Shown here piece after piece: positions 7,907-15,774 of a stretch of DNA of 24,602 nt. The stretch lies in the IMG/VR virus record IMGVR_UViG_3300024518_000270, positions 1 through 24,602 of that record. One strand, 5' to 3'. Every line of letters begins with the position of its first letter. Position 1 is the first letter of the stretch. A program made the position numbers and the translations under genes. Under the pieces are notes generated by a model. The model was not told the DNA's origin. It searched no databases and was given only the letters and a program-made list of their open reading frames with translations. Origin of the DNA: a virus.

Positions 7907-7948
7907 GTTCTACTGTCTCGGCTTGTCTGCTAGGTCAGTCTGTAGAAC
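7907..7948 (-). repeat. Inverted repeat in the leader of the 168-aa structural gene
   Basis: GTTCTAC (7907-7913 on the plus strand) and GTAGAAC (7942-7948) are perfectly complementary across 28 bases. The minus-strand transcript would form a 7-bp stem ending about 10 bases before the GGAGG of the structural gene. A weak -10 (TACAAT, 7978-7973) lies upstream. It may be an operator or an mRNA leader structure. Confidence 0.4.
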
Positions 7949-7991
7949 AGGTTAATATATCCTAGTCTTTTGATTGTATACGAATGCCTAC

Positions 7992-8021
7992 AAAAAGAAA
8001 AGGGGAACCGAAGTTCCCCTT
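7992..8021 (-). terminator. Rho-independent terminator after the major capsid gene
   Basis: On the minus strand a 9-bp stem (8021-8013 with 8008-8000, core GGGGAAC/GTTCCCC) closes a TTCG tetraloop with a C-G pair, the very stable UUCG form. It is followed by TTTTCTTTTT. It lies 22 bases past the capsid stop codon and separates the head genes from the connector and tail genes. Confidence 0.9.
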
Positions 8022-8042
8022 TAATGAATTCACGTTAATGAA

Positions 8043-8951
8043 TTAGGCTCCTGGTGAACCGAAGATACCTCTCCAGTCACTCCAACCAAAGCTGTAACGT
8101 TCTCTCGCCTTGTATCTTACGTTACCAGTTTCGAAGTCGCCTTCCATACTAGTAGATACAGGAGTTCTAACGAAGTGTTTTAACCCGTTAGGAACATCAG
8201 TTTTGATGAAGAAAGCGTCAGTATCTGTTAGATAATGATTTACAACGTAGCCTTCTGAGACCATTCCCATATTTCTAATTGCATTAATATCGTTATCTGA
8301 AGTACCAACTCTTCCTGGAGTTTCCATCAATCTATCCGCTACGAATTGCAAAGCAGGTGGAATAATTAATTTCCTTGCTTGTGCATTCACTTTAAGGTTT
8401 CTTTCATCCTTAAATCCAGCGATATCAATCAATGATTGCTCTAGAGAAGTTTCATTAAGGTCAGCAGCTGTAGACAGCTCATTACTTAAATCAACGTTCG
8501 CAACAGTCGGATGGTCGGTAGTCATAAGAGCTTTACCGTCTCCGCCTACATACGATGAACTAAAACCATTGTTTAAAACATTAGCTGCTTTAACTTGCTT
8601 GGTTTGTTGCATCGAACGTGCTAGTGCTCTTGTGTAACGTGAAGAAAGTGTATCGTAGAGATTATCTTCGATTGCTTCTTCTGTTAACGCAAACGCTAGT
8701 GCGATTGTTTCATGCGTGAAACGAGATGTCCAGGATTCTTGAGCTGTATCATAAATGACCGCTGCTCCTTCTCCTTTAGTCGGTGCCTCACCAAATCCAC
8801 TTAACATCACTTCTTCCTCAAAAGCCCTTTCGGAGTTCTCAGTATCGAAGATGTCTTCGTGTTCGTTATTATACCTTTCATACTCTAATCCAAAGAGAGC
8901 ATGGAGTCCAGGTACTAGTTCTTTGACTAGCTGTGCTCTGTTAATCGCCAT
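8043..8951 (-). CDS. Major capsid protein (Mu gpT-like, HK97 fold)
   Basis: This 302-residue protein forms the head shell. Its N-terminus (MAINRAQLVKELVPGLHALFG), the segment AVIYDTAQESWTSRFTHETIALAFALTEE, and the P-domain region (ALMTTDHPT, KLIIPPALQFVADRL) match Mu gpT-like major head subunits of environmental phages. The C-terminus (GLKHFVRTPVSTSMEGDFETG, RYKARERYSFGWSDWRGIFGS) is also typical. No protease is encoded beside it, and residue 1 appears mature. It has a good ribosome binding site (TAAGGAG) and a strong terminator directly after it, as expected for a highly expressed gene. It follows the scaffold and two small genes in transcription order. Confidence 0.92.
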   Translation of the reverse strand: MAINRAQLVKELVPGLHALFGLEYERYNNEHEDIFDTENSERAFEEEVMLSGFGEAPTKGEGAAVIYDTAQESWTSRFTHETIALAFALTEEAIEDNLYDTLSSRYTRALARSMQQTKQVKAANVLNNGFSSSYVGGDGKALMTTDHPTVANVDLSNELSTAADLNETSLEQSLIDIAGFKDERNLKVNAQARKLIIPPALQFVADRLMETPGRVGTSDNDINAIRNMGMVSEGYVVNHYLTDTDAFFIKTDVPNGLKHFVRTPVSTSMEGDFETGNVRYKARERYSFGWSDWRGIFGSPGA

Positions 8952-8966
8952 TATTTATCTCCTTAA

Positions 8967-9506
8967 TTAGACAGCAAATGTGTTAGTAGGGAATGTAAAG
9001 AGTCCTCTCGCATAAGCAGCTATTGAGTTGCTTGGTTGCGAGGCGAAGCCCACACATAACGCTACACCACTTGATGTTGTCGCGGTTACCCCTTCCTTCG
9101 ATCTGCCATTGGTTGCAGAACCAGCAGTTGTAGAAAGAGTATATTTAGAGCCGATGAAGCTTACTGCTGGTGTTCCAGCTGTAAATTGAGCTTCGTAAAC
9201 GATCGCGGGATCATTGTAAACGAGAGCTTCTGCATCGGCACTCCCTTGTGTCGCAGTTGACGCAGTCCAAACTTTAGAAAAAGTTGGAGTTCCGTCAGAT
9301 GCGGTATAGTATACCCCGTAAAACACACCTATAGGAGTGCTAGTCGCACCTGCTTGATTAACGTAACCGCTTGAAAGAGTAACGACATCACCACTATAAA
9401 TAGCAGTTCCGTAGCCACTAGCGATTCTCATTTTTGCAGGACGAATAACACCACCATACATATGATACGCAGGGGTAAAACCATCTGGTTTATCTGTATT
9501 AGCCAT
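8967..9506 (-). CDS. Putative head decoration / structural protein
   Basis: The 179-residue protein begins MANTDKPDGFTPAYHMYGGVIRPAKMRIASGYG, the pattern of small proteins encoded just upstream of the capsid gene in marine phages. The pattern then continues with beta-strand segments (AIYSGDVVTLSSGYV, PIGVFYGVYYTASDG, AIVYEAQF). No signal peptide or catalytic motif is visible. It has a strong ribosome binding site (AAAGGAG) and is 15 bases ahead of the capsid gene in the same unit. A capsid-stabilising or decoration role is likely but unproven. Confidence 0.6.
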   Translation of the reverse strand: MANTDKPDGFTPAYHMYGGVIRPAKMRIASGYGTAIYSGDVVTLSSGYVNQAGATSTPIGVFYGVYYTASDGTPTFSKVWTASTATQGSADAEALVYNDPAIVYEAQFTAGTPAVSFIGSKYTLSTTAGSATNGRSKEGVTATTSSGVALCVGFASQPSNSIAAYARGLFTFPTNTFAV

Positions 9507-9543
9507 TATTTTCTCCTTTGTCTATATACATTGTTATTATTAA

Positions 9544-10038
9544 TTACTTTGCATCGGTAGGCTTACTACCGAAGGCGACTTTAGAAGTCCTTTGGATATC
9601 ACTATCCTTAATAGGCATTCTAGCATCGCTTTCTCGCATAAAGTTTTGATCAACACCTTGCATCGCTGTATCTGCTTGATCTTTAAAATAAGCATTACGC
9701 TCTGCTGCAGTTTCAACTGGAACTTTAGCAAGAATTAATCCTCCGACTCCGATTACTCCAGTGTTGCTACCACTATCAATAGTTGGGGCTTCGAAATCAG
9801 GATAATCTTCTGCTCTCACAGGTTCATATCCTTCTCTAATACGTTTAGACATATTAGATTTATCATCGATTCCTCGAGTAGCTTCACGAATCCACCTAAA
9901 TTGATATCCAGGAGGAGCTTCGGGTGCGTCTAACATAGACGGGGGAGCCCAAGGGGTTCTGCGAGTTTGAGAGGCTCGTGTCTCTGCAGATCGTGAGTTA
10001 CGATCAGTGGTGACTTCTGTTTTATTTTCTTCTGTCAT
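9544..10038 (-). CDS. Hypothetical head-module protein (164 aa)
   Basis: The start is set at the ATG at 10038 (MTEENKTEVTTD), nine codons inside the longest frame, because GAAGGAGTATAAA lies directly before it and the longer frame would overlap the scaffold gene. The 164-residue protein is highly charged and probably partly disordered: SRSAETRASQTRRTPWAPPSMLDAPEAPPGYQFRWIRE, then MSKRIREGYEPVRAEDYPDF, then NTGVIGVGGLILAKVPVETAAERNAYF. The PPGYQFRWIR and GYEPVRAEDYP motifs recur in proteins beside scaffold and capsid genes of marine phages. Assembly or internal capsid protein is the best guess. Confidence 0.65.
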   Translation of the reverse strand: MTEENKTEVTTDRNSRSAETRASQTRRTPWAPPSMLDAPEAPPGYQFRWIREATRGIDDKSNMSKRIREGYEPVRAEDYPDFEAPTIDSGSNTGVIGVGGLILAKVPVETAAERNAYFKDQADTAMQGVDQNFMRESDARMPIKDSDIQRTSKVAFGSKPTDAK

Positions 10039-10039
10039 T

Positions 10040-10927
10040 TTATACTCCTTCAATATGCTTAGCATACTCTTCTAGCGGCACATTCAGTCTTTTAGCTATT
10101 GCTACTTGACTTGGTGATAACCTTATTTTGCGTGATGTTTTTTTACCACTAGCCCCTCGGCTAGAAGCAGCGACCTGTTGCACGGGGGCAGATTGCTCGT
10201 TAGAAAACTTGTGTGGGAAATTTTCAGCCATACGATTGTCAACTTGGACATAGTAATTATCTGAAGTTGGGTCTACCCCTTCTTCTACTAATTCTTTATG
10301 TATTCCAAATGCTGCAAATGTCATTGCTTGGTCATCTCCAAACCATGTATTCTTTTCAGCCCATTTTTCAGCTTTAGGATCTGGTCCTGCAGCTTGTTGT
10401 GGCTGTAAAGTCGGTTGATAGGGCTCAACAGGTACTTCCTGTGGCTGAGCTTTTGCCCGAACTTGTTGTTGAGCTTGTAACCTTCTAAGATTTTCTGCTT
10501 CAGCGGTAGCACGAGAAAGAACTGTAGTTGCTTCCACAACTGCTTCACTATCTCCTGCGTCTTGTGCATCTTTTAAAAGTCTCTTTGCTCCATCAATTTC
10601 AGATTGTACCCTGTTATCGTACTCTTTGAAAAGGGAAGAATCGGAATTCTTTAACTTTTCTTTTAAACTAGTCGCTGTTTGATTAACGCTTTGAGCATAA
10701 TTTACAGCTTCATCTCGCTGTCTTTCTGCTTCTCGCATCTTATAAGTTAACTTATCAATACGCTTTTGCACTGAATCAGAAATCGTATCTAATTCATCTT
10801 TTACTTCTTCTACAGGAGCTTCTTCGACTACTTCAGTTTTAATTGAATCGTCTACATCGGCTTCCCGTATATCAACTTCCCCTTCGGGTAGTTCTAATTC
10901 TATTTTTTCGGCTTCGTTATTTTGCAT
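10040..10927 (-). CDS. Capsid scaffolding protein
   Basis: The 295-residue protein has a strongly acidic N-terminal 60 residues, a long helical coiled-coil (about 50-160, with KLTYKMREAERQRDEAVNYAQ) and a Gln/Pro-rich linker (VPVEPYQPTLQPQQAAG). It ends in a basic C-terminus with KKTSRKIRLSPSQVAIAKRLNVPLEEYAKHI. The C-terminal (R/K)LSPxQxAIAKxLxVPxEEYAK motif is the capsid-binding helix-loop-helix of T7-like and marine podovirus scaffolds. It has a strong ribosome binding site (GAGGAGGACTCATG). It directs capsid assembly and is expelled; location just upstream of the capsid gene fits. Confidence 0.88.
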   Translation of the reverse strand: MQNNEAEKIELELPEGEVDIREADVDDSIKTEVVEEAPVEEVKDELDTISDSVQKRIDKLTYKMREAERQRDEAVNYAQSVNQTATSLKEKLKNSDSSLFKEYDNRVQSEIDGAKRLLKDAQDAGDSEAVVEATTVLSRATAEAENLRRLQAQQQVRAKAQPQEVPVEPYQPTLQPQQAAGPDPKAEKWAEKNTWFGDDQAMTFAAFGIHKELVEEGVDPTSDNYYVQVDNRMAENFPHKFSNEQSAPVQQVAASSRGASGKKTSRKIRLSPSQVAIAKRLNVPLEEYAKHIEGV

Positions 10928-10945
10928 GAGTCCTCCTCAAGTTTG

Positions 10946-11395
10946 TTATGATAAAATTGCTTCTGGGTCATCGATACAAGCTAAGATTTCGTCATCATTT
11001 AAAAGACGCATATCGCCACCTTCTATTTGAAAACGAGCTCCAGCATATCTACCGAAAATAACCCAATCACCTTCTTTACACCAAGCTCCTTCAGGAAACT
11101 TATGTGGGTCACTATAAGCATCAGGTCCTGTAGCTACTACATAACCAACAACAGTTGCTAACCTTTCCTTATCAACGGTTTGTTTTGCTAAATGAATTCC
11201 ACCTTTTGTTACTGAAGATTGTGTAAAAGGTAATATTAAAATTCGATACCCCGTAGGACGTGGTAACGAACTTGCATGAGAGGCAATATTTTCAGGAGTA
11301 ATTGTTGGTTCTATTGCTTCTTCTGCTTTAACCCCATTACTACCAAAATTATCGACTCTATCTGGAACAGTTGTTGTTTCGACATTATTAGTCAT
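10946..11395 (-). CDS. GroES-like co-chaperonin
   Basis: The start is set at the ATG at 11395, which has GGAGG six bases upstream in the end of the preceding gene, eight of whose bases it overlaps. The 149-residue protein has an N-terminal extension of about 40 residues, then the GroES beta-barrel: GYRILILPF, TKGGIHLAKQTVDKE (mobile-loop region, residues about 62-76), VGYVVATGPDAY, WCKEGDWVIFGRYAGARFQIEGGDMRLLNDDEILA. The motif VGDxVxFGRYAGxxFxxxGxxxRLLNDDEI is the GroES signature. It probably replaces the host GroES with GroEL to fold capsid protein, as T4 gp31 does; its place beside the scaffold and capsid genes supports this. Confidence 0.88.
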   Translation of the reverse strand: MTNNVETTTVPDRVDNFGSNGVKAEEAIEPTITPENIASHASSLPRPTGYRILILPFTQSSVTKGGIHLAKQTVDKERLATVVGYVVATGPDAYSDPHKFPEGAWCKEGDWVIFGRYAGARFQIEGGDMRLLNDDEILACIDDPEAILS

Positions 11396-11585
11396 TTGCA
11401 TCCTCCATATTAGAATGTAGGGTTTGAATTTCCTGTTCAGAAAAACTCAAACCTGCTATTTCACCGACTATCCTTTGGTATTGTTCAAAATTCTCAACAC
11501 TTCCAGAAGCCAATGTTTGCATGAGAGCTTCTTTTCTCTCACGGTATTTACGGAGCAAATGCTCCGTTGCTAAGATATAGTCCAT
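11388..11585 (-). CDS. Hypothetical coiled-coil miniprotein (65 aa)
   Basis: A 65-residue, mostly helical protein (MDYILATEHLLRKYRERKEA, VENFEQYQRIVGEIAGLSF) with acidic C-terminus NMEDAND. Its 3' end overlaps the GroES start and carries that gene's ribosome binding site, so the pair are translationally coupled. I have seen this MDYILATEHLLRKY type beside head genes in marine phages without known function. An assembly or virion-internal role is possible. Its own start has no clear Shine-Dalgarno. Confidence 0.55.
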   Translation of the reverse strand: MDYILATEHLLRKYRERKEALMQTLASGSVENFEQYQRIVGEIAGLSFSEQEIQTLHSNMEDAND

Positions 11586-11588
11586 TAA

Positions 11589-11792
11589 TTATTTAATAGA
11601 ACGATACCAAAGAAGTCCTTTTGTCTGTCCATAAGCCGCTTTTACTTTAGCTTCTTCAGGTTTGTCTAAGCATTCACCTGCTTGAACAGATTGTGTTTTT
11701 GTTGTATCCTCTACACTAGGAAAACTAGGAGACGCCTTTGTTTTCTTTGGTGATGGTGAAGGATATTTATCGTTATCGTAATAATCTCGCAT
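11589..11792 (-). CDS. Hypothetical small basic protein (67 aa)
   Basis: This 67-residue protein, MRDYYDNDKYPSPSPKKTK to TKGLLWYRSIK, is low in hydrophobic residues. It is rich in Lys, Pro and Ser in its first half and probably disordered. Its ATG overlaps the portal stop (TAATG) with CGGAG upstream, giving strong coupling to portal translation. No family recognised. It may be an accessory to portal assembly. Confidence 0.5.
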   Translation of the reverse strand: MRDYYDNDKYPSPSPKKTKASPSFPSVEDTTKTQSVQAGECLDKPEEAKVKAAYGQTKGLLWYRSIK

Positions 11793-14221
11793 TATTTTTC
11801 TCCGTTTTGTTTTCTACTTTCCCTAACTGTTTTTACTAGTTCGGTGTAGTTCTTATCAGCATCAGCTTTTGCTTTCAGCTCAAGTTCTTGTAAGTCTATA
11901 GCAGCTTTAGTATCTTGTACTCTTAAATCAGCTTCTATTTTCTCGCGTTTAATTTGTGCGTCTAGTTCAGCTTTCATTGCGGCTAGTTGTGAATCTCTTT
12001 GATCGTCGCCTTCTTTTTGCATCAACTGTTCTCTTTCAAGTTGTAGTTGTTGTTCGAACATCTGTCTTTGTGGATCTGGTGTTTGCATTGCTGCTGCCAT
12101 CGCTTGTGCTTGACCTGTAACTTGTTGCGTTGCAGCTTGTGCCATTAATGCAATCTCGTTCATCATTTCAGGAGGCATTTGTCCGTCTTGTATTTCTGGT
12201 AACGGTTGACCCATTGCTTGTTCTATTTGTAGTTTATACAACATCGCTTGATGTTCTTGAATATTTGCACCAATCGCTTGAGTAGCTACTGGATTTTGTT
12301 GTACCATCGGATTTTGTAAAAACGCACTATGTGCGGCTATATAGGCTTCATGGTTTTGAAACTCATACCCTTTAATCGGATTACCCGTTAATACCATTTG
12401 TTGTTCACTAATAGGATCACGCGGAGGTACTTCTTGTTCAGGTGGAAGTAGGGCATCAATATCTTTTATATTTAAAGCTAAATACATTTTACGATAAGAC
12501 TCACGTAAATCGTGTAATTGCGGTGCTGCTTGTGCCATTTGTAGTTGTGTTTGAGCTAAAGTAATTCTTTGCGTCATACTAAAGATATTTGGGTCAGAAA
12601 CGGGTATAACGTCTACAGAACTATCAAAATCTTCTTTAAAAACGTTTTCAGAAGCACCTTGTACTTGATAAGGGTATTCAGGCGGTAAAAACTCGCCAAA
12701 TACTCTTTTTAAGATTTTAAACTCACATCTTTGTGCGTAATGTAATCTTTTATGAATTGCGGACATAACTCTTTGTCCTTTTTCCATTAATGCTACGGTT
12801 GTGCCTACAGGAGCTTCAGAATTACCATCACCTGTCGGATCTTCTACCGTTGCTGCAAATCTTTTACCAGAATCTACTAAAGAACCCAATAAAGTAGCTA
12901 AAGTACCGCTTGGTTCTTTATAGGGTAAAGGTAAAAATGCATCTTGAAGTCTTCCTCCAGGAGCATCGACATCACGCCACTCTCCAGGTTGTAACGGGTC
13001 ATCATGACGTTGAATATTTAATCCTCTTGATTTAAAACCAGCAGGTAAGTTAGAAAGTGTCCCTGCATCAATCAACTGACGTAAAATAGAGGTAACTGAT
13101 TTAGTTAATCCGCCCATCATGTGAATTAAACCGAAACCATAGAAACCTAATCCTGGAAGAAACTTATAATGAGTAAAATATTCGGTCTTTTTACGCATTG
13201 GATCGTTTTCACTGTAGTTAGGTCTAATAGCTAAAATTTTATTGTTATCTTTACAAATAGTTACGATGTATGGCAGAGCTAATCCTGTTTCTTCACCGTT
13301 AGCGTCTACGTCTTCGAACCCTTCAAGGTCTAAATTGACATGCATTTCTAATAAAGTAAATTCTTCGTCGCTTATTGTTCTAGTTAACCCTTGAAGTTCG
13401 TCAATTTTATCATCTACTTCGGTTAAATCAGGATTACTGGTAGGCGACATCATATCGGTGTCTTTATAAAAGCCTGAAAGCTGTAATTTACGTAATTCGT
13501 TCTCGTTCATATGAATTACGTGGGTAATTCTTGGTGCTGTAAGTAAATCTACTGCGTAATACGGAACAACAAGGTGTTCTGACTTAACAAAACGTGCAAC
13601 AGCACGTCCTAATGCAGGATCGTAGTAAACTTTTTTGAAAGCGGAGCCTGAAAGCGGCAAATAAAAGAGTAATTGATCCATTTCTGGGTCATATTCTTCC
13701 ATTTTGTACGTAATTTGGTAATTCATGAAGTTTTTTACACGATTTGCCTTTTCCATCTTAGCATTATCGGTAATTCCTAAAACTTCTGTATCTACAGGTC
13801 CACCTGCGGGTAACATTTCTTTATAAGCTTGGGCTTGGAACTGTGTTACCGCTTCAGCAAGGATCGGATGGTGTACTCCTGAAGCTCCAGCGAAAGGTTG
13901 TGATCGAGAATCTGAGTTTATACCTAATAATTCTAAACCTTCGCTGTATGTTTGAAACCAATCATCTCTAGAATCTAAATCTTCTTCGTAAGATGAAGTT
14001 AATTCTGCGGCTATCGTGTTTAATTCACGGTCGTCTAAAACTTCTGCTAAGTTTTCGCCAAACTTAGAAGGTGTTTCTTCTTCCATATCGCTGCCACGTA
14101 CAATAGAACCGTCAGGCTGAACGAAAAGCTCAGTTTCTTCTTCGGGTTGCTGTACTAATTCTAGTTCGATTGGGTCTTCAGAACTAGAACGCATAGGAAT
14201 TGGTTGTTTTTCAATAGCCAT
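11792..14221 (-). CDS. Portal protein (P22 gp1-like, long form)
   Basis: At 809 residues this is one of the longer portal types, as in P22-like and marine podovirus portals. Recognisable parts are the acidic N-terminus, the clip/wing region (QPFAGASGVHHPILAEAVTQFQAQAYKEML, KNFMNYQITYKMEEYDPEMDQLLFYLPLSGSAFKKVYYDP) and the stem-proximal helices (KYKFLPGLGFYGFGLIHMMGGLTKSVTSILRQLIDAG). The EAPVGTTVALMEKGQRVMSAIHKRLH and DVIPVSDPNIFSMTQR segments are the strongest family marks. The C-terminal 200 residues are Gln-rich and coiled-coil, likely the barrel. It forms the DNA entry vertex and binds terminase. No canonical Shine-Dalgarno at the start; terL lies 26 bases upstream. Confidence 0.92.
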   Translation of the reverse strand: MAIEKQPIPMRSSSEDPIELELVQQPEEETELFVQPDGSIVRGSDMEEETPSKFGENLAEVLDDRELNTIAAELTSSYEEDLDSRDDWFQTYSEGLELLGINSDSRSQPFAGASGVHHPILAEAVTQFQAQAYKEMLPAGGPVDTEVLGITDNAKMEKANRVKNFMNYQITYKMEEYDPEMDQLLFYLPLSGSAFKKVYYDPALGRAVARFVKSEHLVVPYYAVDLLTAPRITHVIHMNENELRKLQLSGFYKDTDMMSPTSNPDLTEVDDKIDELQGLTRTISDEEFTLLEMHVNLDLEGFEDVDANGEETGLALPYIVTICKDNNKILAIRPNYSENDPMRKKTEYFTHYKFLPGLGFYGFGLIHMMGGLTKSVTSILRQLIDAGTLSNLPAGFKSRGLNIQRHDDPLQPGEWRDVDAPGGRLQDAFLPLPYKEPSGTLATLLGSLVDSGKRFAATVEDPTGDGNSEAPVGTTVALMEKGQRVMSAIHKRLHYAQRCEFKILKRVFGEFLPPEYPYQVQGASENVFKEDFDSSVDVIPVSDPNIFSMTQRITLAQTQLQMAQAAPQLHDLRESYRKMYLALNIKDIDALLPPEQEVPPRDPISEQQMVLTGNPIKGYEFQNHEAYIAAHSAFLQNPMVQQNPVATQAIGANIQEHQAMLYKLQIEQAMGQPLPEIQDGQMPPEMMNEIALMAQAATQQVTGQAQAMAAAMQTPDPQRQMFEQQLQLEREQLMQKEGDDQRDSQLAAMKAELDAQIKREKIEADLRVQDTKAAIDLQELELKAKADADKNYTELVKTVRESRKQNGEK

Positions 14222-14247
14222 GGTAATACATCATAGTATGATTTTCC

Positions 14248-15774
14248 TCAATAATAAACCCTTTCACCTTGATAGTGTTCTTCCTCTTCAAAATAATCAC
14301 TCGAAAGTGTTAAAAACCCACCTTCTCTGAACCTAGCTAACGCTAAAGTAGTCGCATCAACTAAGTCATCGTTTTCTCCGTTAGGGAAATCAGAAACTTC
14401 ATCCATGAGTTCTTCTCCCCAACGATTATCAGGAACCCAAACACGCCCGTCTTGGAAAATAGGTGAAACAGAATTTAGCCTAGCAATTTTATCTTGTCCT
14501 TTTCCAGGAGAAAAAGTATTTACAGGTATACCAACTCTACGTAATTCTTGTACTAAAGGTAATCCACTGGCTTTTGCTTCAATAATCATCGTATCAGGTT
14601 GCCAATATTCATACAAACGTAAAGCTTCGGCTTTTAGTTCAGGGAAATCAAAACGTTCTTTAACGCAATCTATTAATATTAGATGAGCTTCGTTGCCGTG
14701 GTAATGTTCTTCCCCTATTTTACCTTCAGGGTAAAACACACCCCAAGTAGTAATAGCAGTATAGTCAGCTCTTTCGCTTTTTAGAAACGCTGTATCAAAA
14801 CTTTGAATTAAGTAATCGCATTTAGGTGGCTTTTCTTCGTCCCAGATCATAAACCAGTCTTTAGGTATAATCGAAATACCCTCACCCGTAGGTCGTTGCA
14901 TATATTGAGCCGCCCATTTTCCTGGACTAACCGATGCTTTTATACTTTCGAGTTCTTCTAATTTCCAAAAATTATCCCATAACGGTTTACCGCTTGGTAA
15001 AATAGCAGGGAACTCAATTAGTTCCCATTGGTCTGCTCCAGGATCTTGTGCCATTTTCTTAATTAATCGTCCTGTAAGATCTTTTTTATTCCAACGGGTC
15101 ATTACAATAACGATTGCACCTCCAGGTTGTAACCTTTGTCGTGGACCTGCCATAAACCATTCGTAAGCTTCTTCCATGGCTTTATCAGACATAGCGTCTT
15201 GTTCCGAATGTGGATCGTCAATAATAAATAAATCCGCACCCCTTCCTGCTAACGCACCACCAATACCTGCTGCGTAATATTCACCGCCTTTATTCGTTAA
15301 CCATTTACCTGCAGAACGACTATCTGCTTTTAGTTCTGTTTCAGGGAATAATTCATGGTATTCTTCTCCGTCAATTAAATCCCTAACTTTACGTCCGAAG
15401 TTAACCGCAAGGTCAGCGGTATGGGTTGCTTCTATAATTTTTAATTTAGGATTTTTACCTAATAAGTATGCGGGGAACAAATGTGATGCAAACTCAGATT
15501 TAGTATGACGAGGGGGCATATTAATAATTAAACGTTTAAGTTTGCCTGTAGCGATATCATCGAAAGCCTTAGCCATCTTAACGTGATGGTCTCCGTTAAT
15601 AAATTCTTTCCAAATAGATTTAACAAACTCCATAAAAGTACTTGTTGATTTTTCTTGGAATTCACGTTTACTTAATTCTTCTAAAAGAATCGTAAACTCT
15701 TTAGCTTCTGCCTTACTTAAATGAGAAACGTCTATTTCTTTTAAGGCTGCTAACTTAACTGCGTTAGAAGTCAT
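14248..15774 (-). CDS. terL: Terminase large subunit
   Basis: The 508-residue packaging motor has an N-terminal ATPase with Walker A MPPRHTKS (86-93), Walker B FIIDDPHS (183-190) and motif III VMTRW (224-228). A C-terminal RNase H-like nuclease follows, with SFDTAF (D327), IIEAKASG (E399) and NDDLVDAT (469-475). The length and all key residues are intact. The ATG overlaps the stop of the upstream ADP-ribosyltransferase-like gene (ATGA at 15774-15771). The nearest Met is well placed and the frame includes the N-terminal helical region normal for the family. The small subunit is not adjacent but about 3.6 kb upstream at 19422-19952. Confidence 0.93.
   Translation of the reverse strand: MTSNAVKLAALKEIDVSHLSKAEAKEFTILLEELSKREFQEKSTSTFMEFVKSIWKEFINGDHHVKMAKAFDDIATGKLKRLIINMPPRHTKSEFASHLFPAYLLGKNPKLKIIEATHTADLAVNFGRKVRDLIDGEEYHELFPETELKADSRSAGKWLTNKGGEYYAAGIGGALAGRGADLFIIDDPHSEQDAMSDKAMEEAYEWFMAGPRQRLQPGGAIVIVMTRWNKKDLTGRLIKKMAQDPGADQWELIEFPAILPSGKPLWDNFWKLEELESIKASVSPGKWAAQYMQRPTGEGISIIPKDWFMIWDEEKPPKCDYLIQSFDTAFLKSERADYTAITTWGVFYPEGKIGEEHYHGNEAHLILIDCVKERFDFPELKAEALRLYEYWQPDTMIIEAKASGLPLVQELRRVGIPVNTFSPGKGQDKIARLNSVSPIFQDGRVWVPDNRWGEELMDEVSDFPNGENDDLVDATTLALARFREGGFLTLSSDYFEEEEHYQGERVYY

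Noticed and set aside
7513-7965. Plus-strand frame of 150 codons opposite the 168-residue structural gene
   Set aside because: Antisense shadow; no ribosome binding site, and it crosses the leader and part of the inverted repeat.
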